64,000 nucleotides of DNA from Pachyseris speciosa (taxonomy: Eukaryota; Cnidaria; Anthozoa; Scleractinia; Pachyseridae), in the NCBI GenBank assembly GCA_016490735.1, contig JAEMWC010000093.1:413501-477500 (forward strand), read 5' to 3'. A program made the translations under genes and the position numbers. A model generated the notes under the pieces. The model searched no databases and was not told where the DNA came from. It saw only the letters and a list, made by a program, of their open reading frames with translations. The first letter of the stretch is position 1. Every line of letters begins with the position of its first letter. Of the stretch, positions 11,101 to 21,889 are shown one piece after another.

Positions 11101-13049
11101 TTGAATTGGTTGATGCACATAAAAGATCTCTGAAATCAATAGGAGATAGAAATAACTGGAAGGAACTTAACGGAAGACAAATGTTCTCCTAAATGTATCC
11201 TACATTTACTGATGCGGCGGTGTAGCTAGAACTTAAAAGATTAAAAATAATTGAAAGTGGCAATAGAAACAGGTTTTCCTTGAATAATTACTACTTACGA
11301 AAGTGAGGGGACACTCGCTCATTCGAGAAGGGGCTCTTATTTACTATTTTGGCTGAGGGGTCAGCGCTTAGTCGGGGGCTGGGTGCTTATTAGAGCGTGG
11401 GCGCTTATTCGAGGAAATACGGTATCAGAAGAATGCGAAATGAGAACAGCTTGCATTTTCGGTGATTCAAGGAGTAAGATTCTCTTCACCAAAACTTTAT
11501 GTGACCCAAATTTGCAGCTAAAGAACTTGGACAGTGTCAGTTTAAGTAGCCCGCCCAGAATAGATGACTGCTATATTTGCGGGCTACAAAGGTCTTTTTT
11601 TACAAATGCACGAATAAAGTCATGTTGCCAATGTTGTTGTTGACAGTTCAGTCTGCATATGTCAGCTCCCATGCACTAGAATGCCTGGACCCGATCACCC
11701 GTCACTTCTCCGTCCGGTGCCCACAAAGTGACTAATTATAGCGCAAGCAACAAGTAGCGGGTGCAAGGAAGTAGTTGTCTTCGTTTCCGTATTAAATTAA
11801 TCTCGTCAGGCTCTTCGTAAATTCGATGTCGTCGCCTTTGGTTTCGGCACGTCAGCAAAGATTCTGGCTGATACACGAGCTTCTTTGGTAATGCAATTAA
11901 ACCGATCTGAAAATCTTGGGATCGAACTCAACGTAAACTCAAACCGCCTACTGGCAACGCTGTTAAGGAGGCTACATCATAGATATTTAGACATTTAGGG
12001 GTCAAACTTCGGATAAAATCAAAATAAGAGCGTAAATGGTCTTAGAACTCCAAGGGAAAGAAACTAAATAAATTCTTGAAAGGCCGCGAACAAAACACTT
12101 TTTCAGTGTAGCCGACGCGAAATTGACTCCCAGCTTTTATGCAAGTTGCAATCCTGTTTCTTCTTAACGATATCCGTGGCAAACTGGGAACTTATTGATT
12201 GTTCAGTGCATTATCAGTTCTGGACAATTATTTTGCGTTTCCATCAATACAATCATCCCCTTGTGGCTTGTTAACCAACGGCTAAAAGGCGGAGGGGGGG
12301 GGGGGAACTCCCTATAATGACCTATACGGGGAGGCTCCGCACAAAAGGGGTACCTTTTTCACGCTTCAGGTATATGAAAGGGTAGGGCTTAACGAGTCAA
12401 TTAATATGAAAGGGTAGGGAAATCTGTCATTTAGGTATTTCAAAGGGCCTTTCATTTAAATATTTCGAAGACACATACCTTATGACTGTACTGTTTTAAT
12501 TTATAGAACGCTACATGAAAATGACAAGACTTCCTGTTTTAGGTATACGAAAGGGAAGTTGTTTAGTCAGAGATGCCCACGATTTAACTGAAACTATAAA
12601 ACAATTCCTTCCTATGACGCTGTGAAAACTGGACATATTTTTAGTTTTAAACCTTGATTGTTATTCTCAGTTTATGATCAAACAGTTAATTAATATTTGT
12701 GTAAGCCGGCGTACCTCGTTTCCAGAACTTTCAGCCGCCTTTCGAGGCTTTGAAGAGTCAAAGTCACCTCCCTCCTTGTTCGTCGAGCCGGTGCATTTTC
12801 AGCTTCAGGCGTATCGTTATTCTCGGTTTTACCAGATGAAAATGTGGCAGCAGAGACCTTGTTAAGGGTCAGCTCGAGTGTTTTCATCTTCCCATCCATC
12901 ACAGCATATTTCTCCTTCATTTCTAGATACTCCAGAAACAAGGAAACGATACAGGAAAAAAGAAACACGAGCACTACTGCATAAAACAAACAGCGGAGAA
13001 TCTTCAAGGAGTGGACCTTTGTCTTCAAATCCTTTTTTTCTGGATCCAT
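5180..13049 (-). CDS. Type II transmembrane short-chain collagen with C4-like domain
   Basis: Exons on the minus strand: 13049-12715, 7640-7554, 6696-6661, 6179-6030 and 5661-5180. The first exon gives a basic cytoplasmic tail, a membrane segment at about residues 18-40, a heptad-like stretch to about 65, a furin-type site ARRTRR at 88-93 and a second short helix. The next three exons are Gly-X-Y collagen (GRDGRDGPLGPPGPPG, GRDGRDGVPGPRG, GPPGPPGPRG). The last two carry a Cys-rich domain (YVRWGHINC, then CxxC pairs) like that of sponge and cnidarian short-chain collagen C4. Collagen exon junctions are all phase 1. The first exon ends in phase 2, so at least one exon between 12715 and 7640 is still unseen. 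By family, such proteins are type II membrane collagens whose ectodomain can be shed at the furin site. The start is the first ATG before the anchor. An orphan single-exon reading of the last part would miss the collagen. Confidence 0.8.
7641..9037. other. Collagen-gene intron, no repeat recognised
   Basis: Part of the large first intron of the collagen gene. No further Gly-X-Y exon could be read on the minus strand, although splice phase demands one somewhere in the intron. Confidence 0.4.
9038..9402 (+). mobile_element. TTAA-flanked MITE, family 1 copy B
   Basis: About 365 bp from TTAAAGGGGCAGTGTCACGC to GGTGACAGTGCTCCTTTAA. It is an inverted near-copy of 473-862, shorter by about 25 bp, and lies in the first intron of the collagen gene. 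Confidence 0.8.
9764..10925 (-). mobile_element. Decayed PIF/Harbinger-like DNA transposon
   Basis: About 1.16 kb with inverted ends GGTTGTGTTTTCACTAGG (left) and, reversed, GGCTGTGTTTTCACTAGG (right); TA lies at both junctions. It contains the broken Harbinger-type transposase listed separately. Sited in the collagen gene's first intron. Confidence 0.7.
9927..10590 (-). pseudogene. PIF/Harbinger transposase remnant
   Basis: Reading the minus strand downward from about 10590, one frame gives YPRPQFWFEQLV, then an in-frame TGA (near 10511-10513), then FRVSRDTFEHICGLVGPEL and VVVALWRLATGNSY. A frameshift near 10355 moves the reading to a second frame beginning YRTVGLTFGIGRCTAMDVK and DFIKFP, which are hallmarks of the N-terminal half of HARBI1-type transposases. 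The DDE catalytic part is not recognisable and the remainder is scrambled. Stop, frameshift and truncation make it a pseudogene. Confidence 0.75.
10952..11424. mobile_element. MITE with AATAAGCGCCC ends
   Basis: About 473 bp. Left end TACCTTATTTTCTTGAATAA and right end, reversed, TACCGTATTTCCTCGAATAA are inverted repeats, followed on both sides by GCGCCC-type sequence. Interior has more GCTTATT phrases in both directions. It lies almost directly against the Harbinger remnant. Confidence 0.65.
11425..12284. other. Collagen-gene intron, nothing recognised
   Basis: No exon or repeat identified. A short GC-rich piece at 11689-11734 was tested as a collagen exon on the minus strand and gives an early stop. 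Confidence 0.35.
12285..12560. mobile_element. Partial MITE with poly-G run
   Basis: A run of about 13 G is followed by AACTCCCTATAATGACCTAT and GGCTCCGCACAAAAGGGG, which matches, in reverse, the right end of the element at 1120-1516. The GAAAGGGTAGGG phrases echo its CCCTATTTCAGACC repeats. Only one end is clear. Confidence 0.45.
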
Positions 13050-14113
13050 GGGGAAGAGCTTCGATACAACTGCCTCAAGCTCTATTGCGACTAAATGATA
13101 AATGACTGATTGTGTCGTAACAAGAGATGAAAGTTGTACAGGAAGATAAGGTTTAAGTTTCCAGGATCATTTATCTCTTGAATTCTAGGAGTGCCAAGAG
13201 GGTGACGTTTACAATAATACGGGCAGCGTTTCAGTGATTCTTGCGGCTTCAGACTACCGCTTAATTCCTTTTATTTGACGGACTACACTTCAGGATTCAT
13301 CATAGAATTTGAAAATCTCACGCTACCTAAATGATGTCTCGAGATTTCACTCCGGACGCGGGAAAAAGAGTATAGTCCGATCCGAGGCCTTATTAAAAGT
13401 GCGTTTACGCCAAAATTTTTGATTGAACTACAAATGAAAAACGAGGATCGATCAAACGAAATTTGTTGCGAACAATTAATTAGACGACCTGAGGAATACT
13501 CCACTTCTTCCGTTCCAACCAATTGGAAGGGAAGTGACCATTCCTCTTCCTCAAAATTTCCATTTCATGTTTTTCTGTCTTCTGTGCCCACTGCGCCTTC
13601 CCGTACGTCGTTTGATCAAGCTACAAACTATGGCCTTCGCGCAGACGGAAAAAAGCCTTTCCATTTGACTTTCCATTTCGGGTCGGAGCCCAGTTTCCGA
13701 GCAAATATTTGCCTAAGAAAGTGTCCCGGAACTCAAATCAGGTACTTTGCTGAAATCACAGGAGGTTACTTGAATTAGCTTTTGGTTGGCGTGCGCCGCT
13801 GCTCCTTCAGAGTCATTAATTAGCCAACTGGTCTACTTCTCGGTTATCGGGCATACAGACCCGCATCTCGATCACTTTTTCTGCAAAGTAATTGATGCGA
13901 AGACTAGCTTGGGCTTTTCGTTTCGTCATTACCGCTAAGACTTTGCAGTCCTTTGAGTTTTGTTATGCTCTCTTCCAACGAGGCAGCGGTAATGAAAACG
14001 CGTGACCCTCGGTTTCGGTAATCCTGCTAAAAATGTGACCTCGTTACAGCATTATTGTTAATCCAGTCATGCGAGAAAAATCACCTATCCCGGGGTGTAA
14101 ACTAAAAGTAAAC
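13050..14113. other. Intergenic, upstream of the collagen gene
   Basis: Should contain the collagen promoter and 5' UTR, but no specific element could be assigned. The open frame at 13419-13778 on the plus strand resembles no known family. Confidence 0.35.
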
Positions 14114-14122
14114 AATTGACCT

Positions 14123-14163
<41 letters not shown>

Positions 14164-14285
14164 ATCGCACCGGTAATCGCGAGGTCACGGGTTCAAACCC
14201 AGTTGAAGTCCTGAATTTTTTCAGGCTTCTTTTCGCAATTGCATAAATTGCGTTCACAACTGCGACGATCATTCTTCATTTGATT
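14114..14285 (+). mobile_element. tRNA-derived SINE, family 1 copy 1
   Basis: The head resembles a tRNA with box A TAGCTCAGTTGGTTAGAGC and box B GGTTCAAACCC. The anticodon arm cannot fold as a proper 5-bp stem with a 7-base loop, so it is not a functional tRNA. A common tail follows (GAATTTTTTCAGGCTTC, then a stretch around CACAACTGCGA). Inverted partner at 14818-14990. Confidence 0.75.
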
Positions 14286-14817
14286 TTAAAAGTAAACAGT
14301 TAAAAACTCAAACCGTATAAACAGTATTGATTATTTAATGATTTGAACATTCAGTATTTCGAAAGCCAAAACCTTTCTTCTTTAGGACCTCAGTTTTGTA
14401 CTCGCGGTGGTCCTTGCAAATACAGTCACCTATCTTCAAGATTTTAATTTTTAAAAAACTGGTATGCAGAGGGAAACGGTGAACGCGAAACATTTCTTTT
14501 TCAGCAGTTTTAACGAAACTGTTTTAGGGTGCATGGTCAGCAAAATATTTAAGGAATGCTGTTTTCTTGCGATAATTCGTTTCCGTCGTACTGACCGTGC
14601 TCAGTGAAGGGAAACAGTTTACTGTTATTAATTATACTTAAGCTGTCTTTCTACCACCCTTATTGAGCACACAACTTGGCGTGGAAAATCTTTGAGGAAC
14701 TTGGCGTGGAATAACAATGTTGCCTGTACCAACATGAACAAAATCTTTTGCAAAATAATCATTAAAGGACTTTTCCCAGGGTGTTTTCCTGATTTATATC
14801 AACAGAATATGACAACA

Positions 14818-14990
14818 AATGAAGAATAATCCTCGCAGTTGTGAACGCAATTTATGCAATTGCGAAAAGAAGCCTGAAAAAAATTCAGGACTTCAACGGG
14901 GTTTGAACCCGTGACCTCGCGATTACCGGTGCGATGCTCTAACCAACTGAGCTATGGAGCCACTGACGTTGGGAGCAGGTCAATTGTGGG
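14818..14990 (-). mobile_element. tRNA-derived SINE, family 1 copy 2
   Basis: Reverse-complement near-copy of 14114-14285, including the same flanking phrase GCTCCCAACGTCAGTGGC. Together the two could pair as a stem of about 170 bp around a 530-bp loop. Confidence 0.75.
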
Positions 14991-15019
14991 TTCATGTGTT
15001 CCCGCGAAAGAAATGAGTG

Positions 15020-15147
15020 TGAATGATATATGAAATGAATCATATATGAACTGCGGAAATGAAATCGCGTTCACAACTGCGAGGATCATTCTTCATTTGA
15101 TTTCATTTCCGCAGTTCATATATGATTCATTTCATATATCATTCACA
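15020..15147. repeat. SINE-tail hairpin
   Basis: Arms GTGAATGATATATGAAATGA and its reverse complement flank a piece of the SINE tail (CACAACTGCGAGGATCATTC). About 50 bp of stem on each side. Confidence 0.7.
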
Positions 15148-15310
15148 CAGAATATGACAAGCAGGGCGATTTCAAAAAGGGTAGAGGCAGCGGAGAATAA
15201 TCACATGGAACACTTCATTAGTTTCCACCATCTGTAAAACAGTATAGAGCAGTGTGCAGAGAGACCTTAAAGTTTCAACTCCCAGAATTTGAATACGCCA
15301 TTTTACTACT

Positions 15311-15424
15311 GATCAGTTTCTGGTGAATTGTGGGTAGATCCAGTCCTTTGTGGGGGCAAACGGCCATTTGACCGTTTACCCCCACAAAGGACTGGATCTA
15401 CCCACAATTCACCAGGAACTGATC
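15311..15424. repeat. Near-perfect 53-bp-arm hairpin
   Basis: Left arm 15311-15363 and right arm 15372-15424 are almost perfect reverse complements (for example CCAGTCCTTTGTGGGGG against CCCCCACAAAGGACTGG) around an 8-base loop. Most likely a foldback MITE; no open frame is meaningful here. Confidence 0.85.
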
Positions 15425-15939
15425 CCCATCCCTCTCCCCCCTTCCCCCAATTCACCAAACAGCTCCTCGTTGAGATCCACACGACCAAGATCCGGCGGAA
15501 AGTGCTCGAGAACAACGAAACCTATCAAAGGCTTTTGACAGCGTTCGCTATAAGCCTGTGGAATCCAACGGGCAAATGGCATTCCAGCGTACTTTCTAGA
15601 TAACATCATGCTCTTCTACCAGGATTGCACACTAACTATTGGAGTGATATCTGAGGTCAACTAATTCTGCATGTTGACGGCCGGCTTACTTCCAACACTG
15701 CTCGTGCGGAAGATTGTATTATGAAACGTTCTGAAACGGTGCTAAACGCTGGAATGAGATGGACGCTGTTCTCGTCACTTGACGATATTGCCTTTGTTGG
15801 GGAATTGAAAACTTGTGTTAGTCAAAAGAAGATCAGAGTGAGGCCCCAAGCCCCTCTTCAATAAAGAGCCTCTCGTTATCATCTATATATACTAATCAAG
15901 AGGCCCAGAGAACAACGAAATCAGTAATACTAGAAATCA

Positions 15940-16080
15940 TGGTCTCAGCTGGTTAGAGCATTGCACCGGTATTGTGAGGTCACGGGTTCAAACCTTGTTA
16001 AAGTCCTGAATTTTTTTCAGGCTTCTTTTTGCAATTGCATAAATTGCGTTCACAACTGCGAGGATCATTCTTCATTTGAT
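15940..16080 (+). mobile_element. tRNA-derived SINE, family 1 copy 3
   Basis: Diverged copy: box A-like CTCAGCTGGTTAGAGCATTG, box B GGTTCAAACC, then the family tail GAATTTTTTTCAGGCTTC and CACAACTGCGAGGATCATTC. Confidence 0.7.
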
Positions 16081-16225
16081 TATCATCGTTCCTTTCATAC
16101 GCAACGGTTTTGGGTCGAGTGTCGAAAACAATTTTCGCTCGCGTTGGTTTTGCTTTACTTCGCTCTGTGTTAGATTGGCTGGCAAAACTGTCTCGCGCTA
16201 CTTCCTTGACCAGTCACGGTGAAGA

Positions 16226-16378
16226 GTCAAGTGGTACAAAAAAAACGCCATGCTGGAGAGCAAGCAACGCACTGGGACAAGACAAACAAAGAAAATTACC
16301 ATTTTAAATGATGTAAGCTCTTTGATTGTCATGTCCAGTGCGTTGCTTGCTCTCCAGCATGGCGTTTTTGTACCACGT
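16226..16378. repeat. Foldback repeat upstream of SS18
   Basis: Arms containing CGCCATGCTGGAGAGCAAGC and its reverse complement (16245-16264, 16346-16365) extend outward through GTGGTAC. It ends about 390 bp before the SS18 start codon. Confidence 0.75.
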
Positions 16379-16770
16379 GACTGACCAGCTTCAAAGGGCC
16401 CATTTCCGTGTTCTCTAATTAATATTCCACAGCTTTTTAACTCGAGTAACCCACTGAAAGGCAGATAATTTAGTTTCTTTTGCTTGCCTTTAACGAAAAC
16501 AAGGTGAATGTATGCTAAAGGAATTATAAAAGTTTAGTGGCTTTGGTTTTGCAAAATACTAGTCAAGAGGACGGAATTTTGAAGCCTCCAAATTAAATGA
16601 TCTTGTGATCAACGTTGAGAATGTTTGAAGATGTTTCGCGTGCTCTTACATATAGTATAGAGCCACTGGATGGTGACACAAGAATATCCCTTACACGAAG
16701 CGGTCATGTGGTGTTCGAGAAACATTTGTCACAGCGAGAGAGAATCGACCGCAGTTTATATATATCAAAC

Positions 16771-19700
16771 ATGTCGATGACGTTTGTATCTGGAAGACAG
16801 CGTCAGGAACCAACGCAACAAACAGTTCAGTCGGTAGGTGGTGAATTCATTTCTCTGTTTAAATTAAAGTTAAACCGATGGTAGGTCGCACGCGACAGTG
16901 TTTTGCATCGGACATTAATTTTTCTAAGTTTACATGTAAGTTCAGTTCCTAATGTAAACTCCCTCATATGCTTCTTTGTAGAGCTTATCAGTTTACTCGT
17001 AGATATTGATAGTTTACCATATGTTGCCCAGTTTCCCAGTTTGTATTATAATCGCAACATCTTTGTTTGTTATCGGGATATTTATGGGATTCCTTCCGAT
17101 GAAGACAACCAGCTTAAAGAATTTGAAATCTTGATTAGGTTAGTTTCTCCCACCCAATATCTTTACAGTTATCCTGCTTCTGCAAACCTAACTGGTGCCT
17201 GGTATACAGTCAAATGGCCTCTTATGAGCTCTTTTTAACTGTCATTTTCTCCTTCACCGTGATAGTGTCAGAATTTGGAAACACTCAGCTTGTTTCTTAC
17301 ATATAATTATCTTAACGAACATTTTCAAAATGCACTTGATTTATCAAACCATTTAATCTCCTATTTTTTGGTTACCTTTCAGCTTCTGGATGAAAATTCA
17401 CAGCTTATTCAGGTAAAATTGAAAAGCTGAGAGCAATCAACAGTCTTTCATTGAAAGTGAAATGTTTTCTTTAGAACAGTATGTAGATTAAAGAGCTTCA
17501 TTTCATTTCATTTCACATACCCTACTCCTGGTGTGTTTTGTATTTCCAATGTTTTAGGCTATTGTGGATTATCAGAATAAAGGAAAAGCATATGAATGTA
17601 CCCAGTAAGTGTTATTGGCATAATTTGCCTCTTATGTTATCAGATGAAGGCTTTTTGTGATGCACTGTATTAAAAGCAAATGAAAGAGCAGGTATTAAAA
17701 AAAACCTACATTGTAACTCATCACTATACAACTGGAACTGGTGTTTCAAGGCTGAAACTTGGCGGTCACCATTGGCGACTTAAACTATAGCTGGGCAACT
17801 AAAAATTGGGATTGTATCGCCCAAGAGGTGACTACGATACAAAATATAAATTCAGCACGATGTATTGCGATTGCTAGTACGAACTTAAAATAAAAATAAA
17901 ATAACAAGTAGTTTAGTTTCCCCGAGTTCTATAAACATGGAGAGTTCTCTCTGGATGTAAGCCGCCTCCAACAAAAACAAAACAAGGAATATGGGCAGGA
18001 ATCCAACAGATACTACAAAGAATAAAAAACAAAAGATCACAAACATTTCAAACAGCAAACGAAAGGGAGACCGTGGCTGGTTTACGAAGAAGATGTGTTT
18101 TATTGTATTTGCAAGGAAGTGGCAGCTGTGGACATTTAATTTTTGGAGTAGAAGATCATGATGGTGACTATGACGAACATTTGGTTGATAGGCTAATCCA
18201 CAAATACCAGTGAAACTTATTTGGATTGGCAAGATAAATTTCATGATCAATTTCACTGCTCATGTACATGAAGAATTCATTAACAAGTAATAAATTTCTG
18301 TGCACATTAATTTTTTTAGTTCTTTTACTGTTTAAATCATTAAACGCACATTCCTGTAAATGTAGTGGAAATCCAGGGCCACTTAATTTTGACCTGGGTG
18401 ACTAAGAAATCAAGGAAACTGGCCCAGCTGGCCACCAAGCACTGGATGTAATTTTCAGCCCTGGTGTTTGAGTTTTGGTGCAGAGGAAAAAAAACTATTT
18501 ATTGTTTCAGGACAATTTGAATGAAACTAGTTAAATTAACTGTTGTTTCTGTTAATTTTCAGATATCAGCAACTTTTGCATCGAAACTTGGTATACCTTG
18601 CCACATTAGCTGACTCCTCACAAAGCATGCAGAACACTATTCCTGTATGTACATGTACATGTAAAGCACTTATCATAGATATAACATCACACAGTCAAAC
18701 CTCCTGTAAGTAGACACCCGCGGGACTAAGCAATGTGTTTAATGTAAGCAGACACCCTCGAGACTGAGCAAGGTGTTTATTTACAGGAGGTTGAGAGACT
18801 AAAGGCATCATAGGAGGCACAGTAGGGTGTGTCAGTCCTAGCTACCTTCCACTGGAATTCACAACTCTGTCATATGAACACTGAACAAACAAATTGGGAC
18901 ATTTGACAAACTTGACTTGACTGGAAACATTTGAAAAACTGTGGGCTGTTGCTAAATGGAGCAGCAAATTGTCAGAGGTGTAATATTAGTGGAGGTTATT
19001 TTAGCCCATGGTGCTTCAAAGTAGTGACTGTTGTCCGCTTACAGGGGATTATAAACGTAGAGTTCCAATGGGGAAATCACTGGGATTGTAGTTTGGTGTA
19101 CACGTATGGATAGTGTCTGCTTATGGAACATGTCCGCAAATGTAGGTAAGCTTTGACTGTATCATTTTGAGGGGTGTTATTTTGCAGTGTGTTTCCAAAA
19201 TGATAGAGGCCACTGGGCTGTGCTCTAGCAGTCCCTAGTGACCCCTGGTGACTTACTTTTGCCTTTGGGCGCCAAGGAAATCTTTAGTTAGTTTTTGCAC
19301 AAAATTACTATGCTAAGCACCCTGGATTTCAGAGGTTCACAGTTTTAGGCTCCTAAAAACATTTTCTTAGAGCACATGTAGCCTTGGAGACACTGAATGT
19401 TTCCAAGAGGAATCTAATTTTTTGAACACTTTAATAATTGATTGATGGTACAAACCTGGTACAACATGCAAAATAGCATTTGATACAAAGATCAGGAGAC
19501 TTCCATTGCCACTTGATCATCAAGGCTCCATTCACGGTTGAAAGCTTAACCATCACAACTTTTTGGGGCATTGGATTTTGAAACATCACATGTTTTCTGT
19601 ATTCTGGGTACTTACAGTTACCTTGAACTGGATTGATTCAAGTTGGCTTTTGTTTTAACAGGCACCTGGTTCACAAAGTGGGCCAACCATGAAAACACCA

Positions 19701-21488
19701 CCTGCATCAGTCACTCCACCTTCTGGGTCTGGCATGCTACAGCAAGGGATGCCAGACATGACACCCAATTCTGGAGCTTCATCAATGGACACAATGTCAA
19801 ATGTGCCAGGAATGCCTTCTGCAATGAATGATCCATTGAAATCCAACATGCCACCGCAGCTTGGAGGAATGAGTGGTCCCACCACTTCAGGTTATGGCAG
19901 TAGCTCAGTTAGTGGAATGGGACTGTCAACGTCATCTCCTCCACAGCTACAGCACCCACCTATGACAGCACAAAGTCATATGGGATACCCCAATCCCTCG
20001 CAGAGCCAACAGGGTCGACAGATTGCCCCGCCCACCATGTCAGGACCTATGGGTAATTTACCCGCTCAAGTGCCCATGCAGTCTCATGCTCCACCCATGG
20101 GTCAGCACATAATGTCGCAAAACCAACAGCAATCACAGCAGTATATGATGCAGCAGAGGCAAATGCAGTACAGACAAGGAGCACCCCAGCAGGTTAGTTA
20201 TTTTGTGAACTTCTAATCTAATAGTTACTGTAGGTTTAACTGTAGGCCTTCCAATATTGAACAAATGAGGTCCTGGAAGCATAGTCACAAAAAGCTGAAT
20301 AATTCATGAAAACTTCACTCAATGTCTTATTAGCTTTTTGTGACACTCACTATGCTTCCAACGTAGAAGAAATTATTTCTTGTACGTTGGCATATTTAAG
20401 AAGGCTAAACACCCTTATAGCAGTACCGGTATTCTTGTCAGAGAGTTTGTCAGAATCAAGTGTCACATTTTAACAAAAAACAAAATGGGAGAAAGCATTT
20501 CAGGGAAACAGATTTCAATCCCAGCTGTGTAAATTGAGGATAATTGACTAAGTAGCTAATTATTATTTTCTGCTCTTTTTACTAATTAGACTATCTTGTA
20601 CACACTTGCTCTTTTATTTAAAGGAGCATGGTCATGATATTTTGGGTCATTATTGGAGAGATAAAAAAATTCACTCAACTTATGTGAAACAGTGAAATAA
20701 CAAATTTTCAGGGAAGATAAGCACCAAAGAGACAAGAATGAATGCAAATATGGCGAGGATGGTGAAGGATGGAGGAGATTGAAACGGATTACAAATTCTG
20801 TTTCTGAAAAATAATTTTAGGCTACATTTTTCCAAAACGGAATTTGTAATCCGTTTCAATCTTCTCCATCCTTCACCATCCTTGCCATATTTGCATTCAT
20901 TCTTGTCTCTTTGGTGCTTATCTTCCCTGAAAATTTGTTATTTCACTGTTTTGCATTAGTTGAGTGAATTCTAATAATGACCCAAAATATTGTGACCATG
21001 CTCCTTTAAGGCTGGGGTGGCCAATGTTTGTGTGGTATAACATGATATCATACACATCAATTCATGCAATTCCAACATGATACTAAGTGCCCCCTCCCCC
21101 ACCCATATATCAGTTATTCTGTAGTTGATGGCCATGTAGTTCAGGACCGAGCAAAATTCAGTTCAAAATCCATAAAGAGGTGAGAGCGAACATAACGTTT
21201 GTTTTTTCATTGTAGATGCCTCAACAACAGCAGTCTTTATCACACAGCCACCCTGGATATGGTCCACCAACCACAGTAGGAATGCAGTCGGGCAATATGA
21301 TGCCAGGGTACCCTCCTCAGCAGCAAGCTCAAAGATACAATCCTTATAGACAGCCTCCTCAGCAGCAGGGATTGTCGCACATGCCATACCCAACACAACA
21401 ACCATCTCCAATGCAAGGACAGTCTGTTATGGGGCAGCAACCACCAATGGGTCAAAATGCACCAATGCAGCAGCCACCCCTTGTGTGA
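16771..21488 (+). CDS. SS18: SS18 homologue, BAF (SWI/SNF) chromatin-remodelling subunit
   Basis: Exons: 16771-16833, 17383-17412, 17558-17604, 18563-18644, 19662-20192, 21216-21488; all GT-AG with matching phases; 341 codons. Exons 1-4 form the SNH domain: LLDENSQLIQ, AIVDYQNKGKAYECTQ, YQQLLHRNLVYLATLAD, very close to human SS18 and SS18L1. In those proteins this domain binds the BRM/BRG1 ATPase of the BAF complex in the nucleus. Residues 75-341 are rich in Met, Pro, Gln and Gly, ending in a QPGY-like tail (YNPYRQPPQQQG), shorter than the human tail. The start was chosen because vertebrate SS18 begins at the same point (MSVAF versus MSMTF); the frame is open upstream to an ATG at 16621. One ancestral gene is expected outside vertebrates, so SS18 versus SS18L1 cannot be distinguished. 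Confidence 0.93.
18691..19160. mobile_element. MITE with ACAGTCAAACCTC end
   Basis: Begins ACAGTCAAACCTCCTGTAAG and ends CTTTGACTGT, in SS18 intron 4. Several internal copies of a TGTAAGYAGACAC-like phrase. A related element occupies 39743-40330. Confidence 0.6.
20618..21009. mobile_element. 392-bp foldback element with TTAA ends
   Basis: Starts TTAAAGGAGCATGGTCA and ends TGACCATGCTCCTTTAA. The two arms (about 20618-20812 and 20830-21009) pair along nearly their whole length, with only a short unpaired centre. It lies in SS18 intron 5, about 200 bp before exon 6. The AGGAGCA ends relate it loosely to the family at 473 and 9038. Confidence 0.85.
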
Positions 21489-21495
21489 ATAGATG

Positions 21496-21663
21496 GTGAC
21501 AAGATTGTGTGACACAAAGAGCATGAGTTTTGAACCAGTCTGCATGTACACTGTACATGTCTGTATGACATGAATTGTGACAGGGTTGTGTGACATGATT
21601 TTTGAACCAGTCTGCACATGACTGTGTATGATATGAATTGTGACAGGGTTGTGTGACATGATA
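21496..21663 (+). repeat. Tandem repeat in SS18 3' UTR
   Basis: About two and a half units of roughly 63 bp built on GTTGTGTGACATGAT and TTTTGAACCAGTCTGCA, starting directly after the SS18 stop codon. Confidence 0.6.
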
Positions 21664-21889
21664 CCATCATGATGCATTGCAGATGTGTTTCAAAACTGTA
21701 TGGCATGTCTTGATACAGTTGTCACACAATTTGTCACATGGGCATAGCAAGATTGTGTGACATGATTGCCTACATGATGTAGTGCAGGTTTATTTCAACA
21801 CCGTGTACCATGATTTGTGGTACATTTTATTTAAGACAAGAGACCATCACCTCTTCAGATCATGCAAGGTTTCTGGGAAACCACTCAAT

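Noticed and set aside
13419..13778. 119-codon plus-strand open frame
   Set aside because: No recognisable family, no flanking exons, and it lies in the probable promoter region of the collagen gene.
14143..14212. Possible tRNA gene
   Set aside because: Box A and box B are good, but the anticodon arm does not form a 5-bp stem with a 7-base loop, and the same sequence with a long shared tail occurs four times in the window, which fits a SINE.
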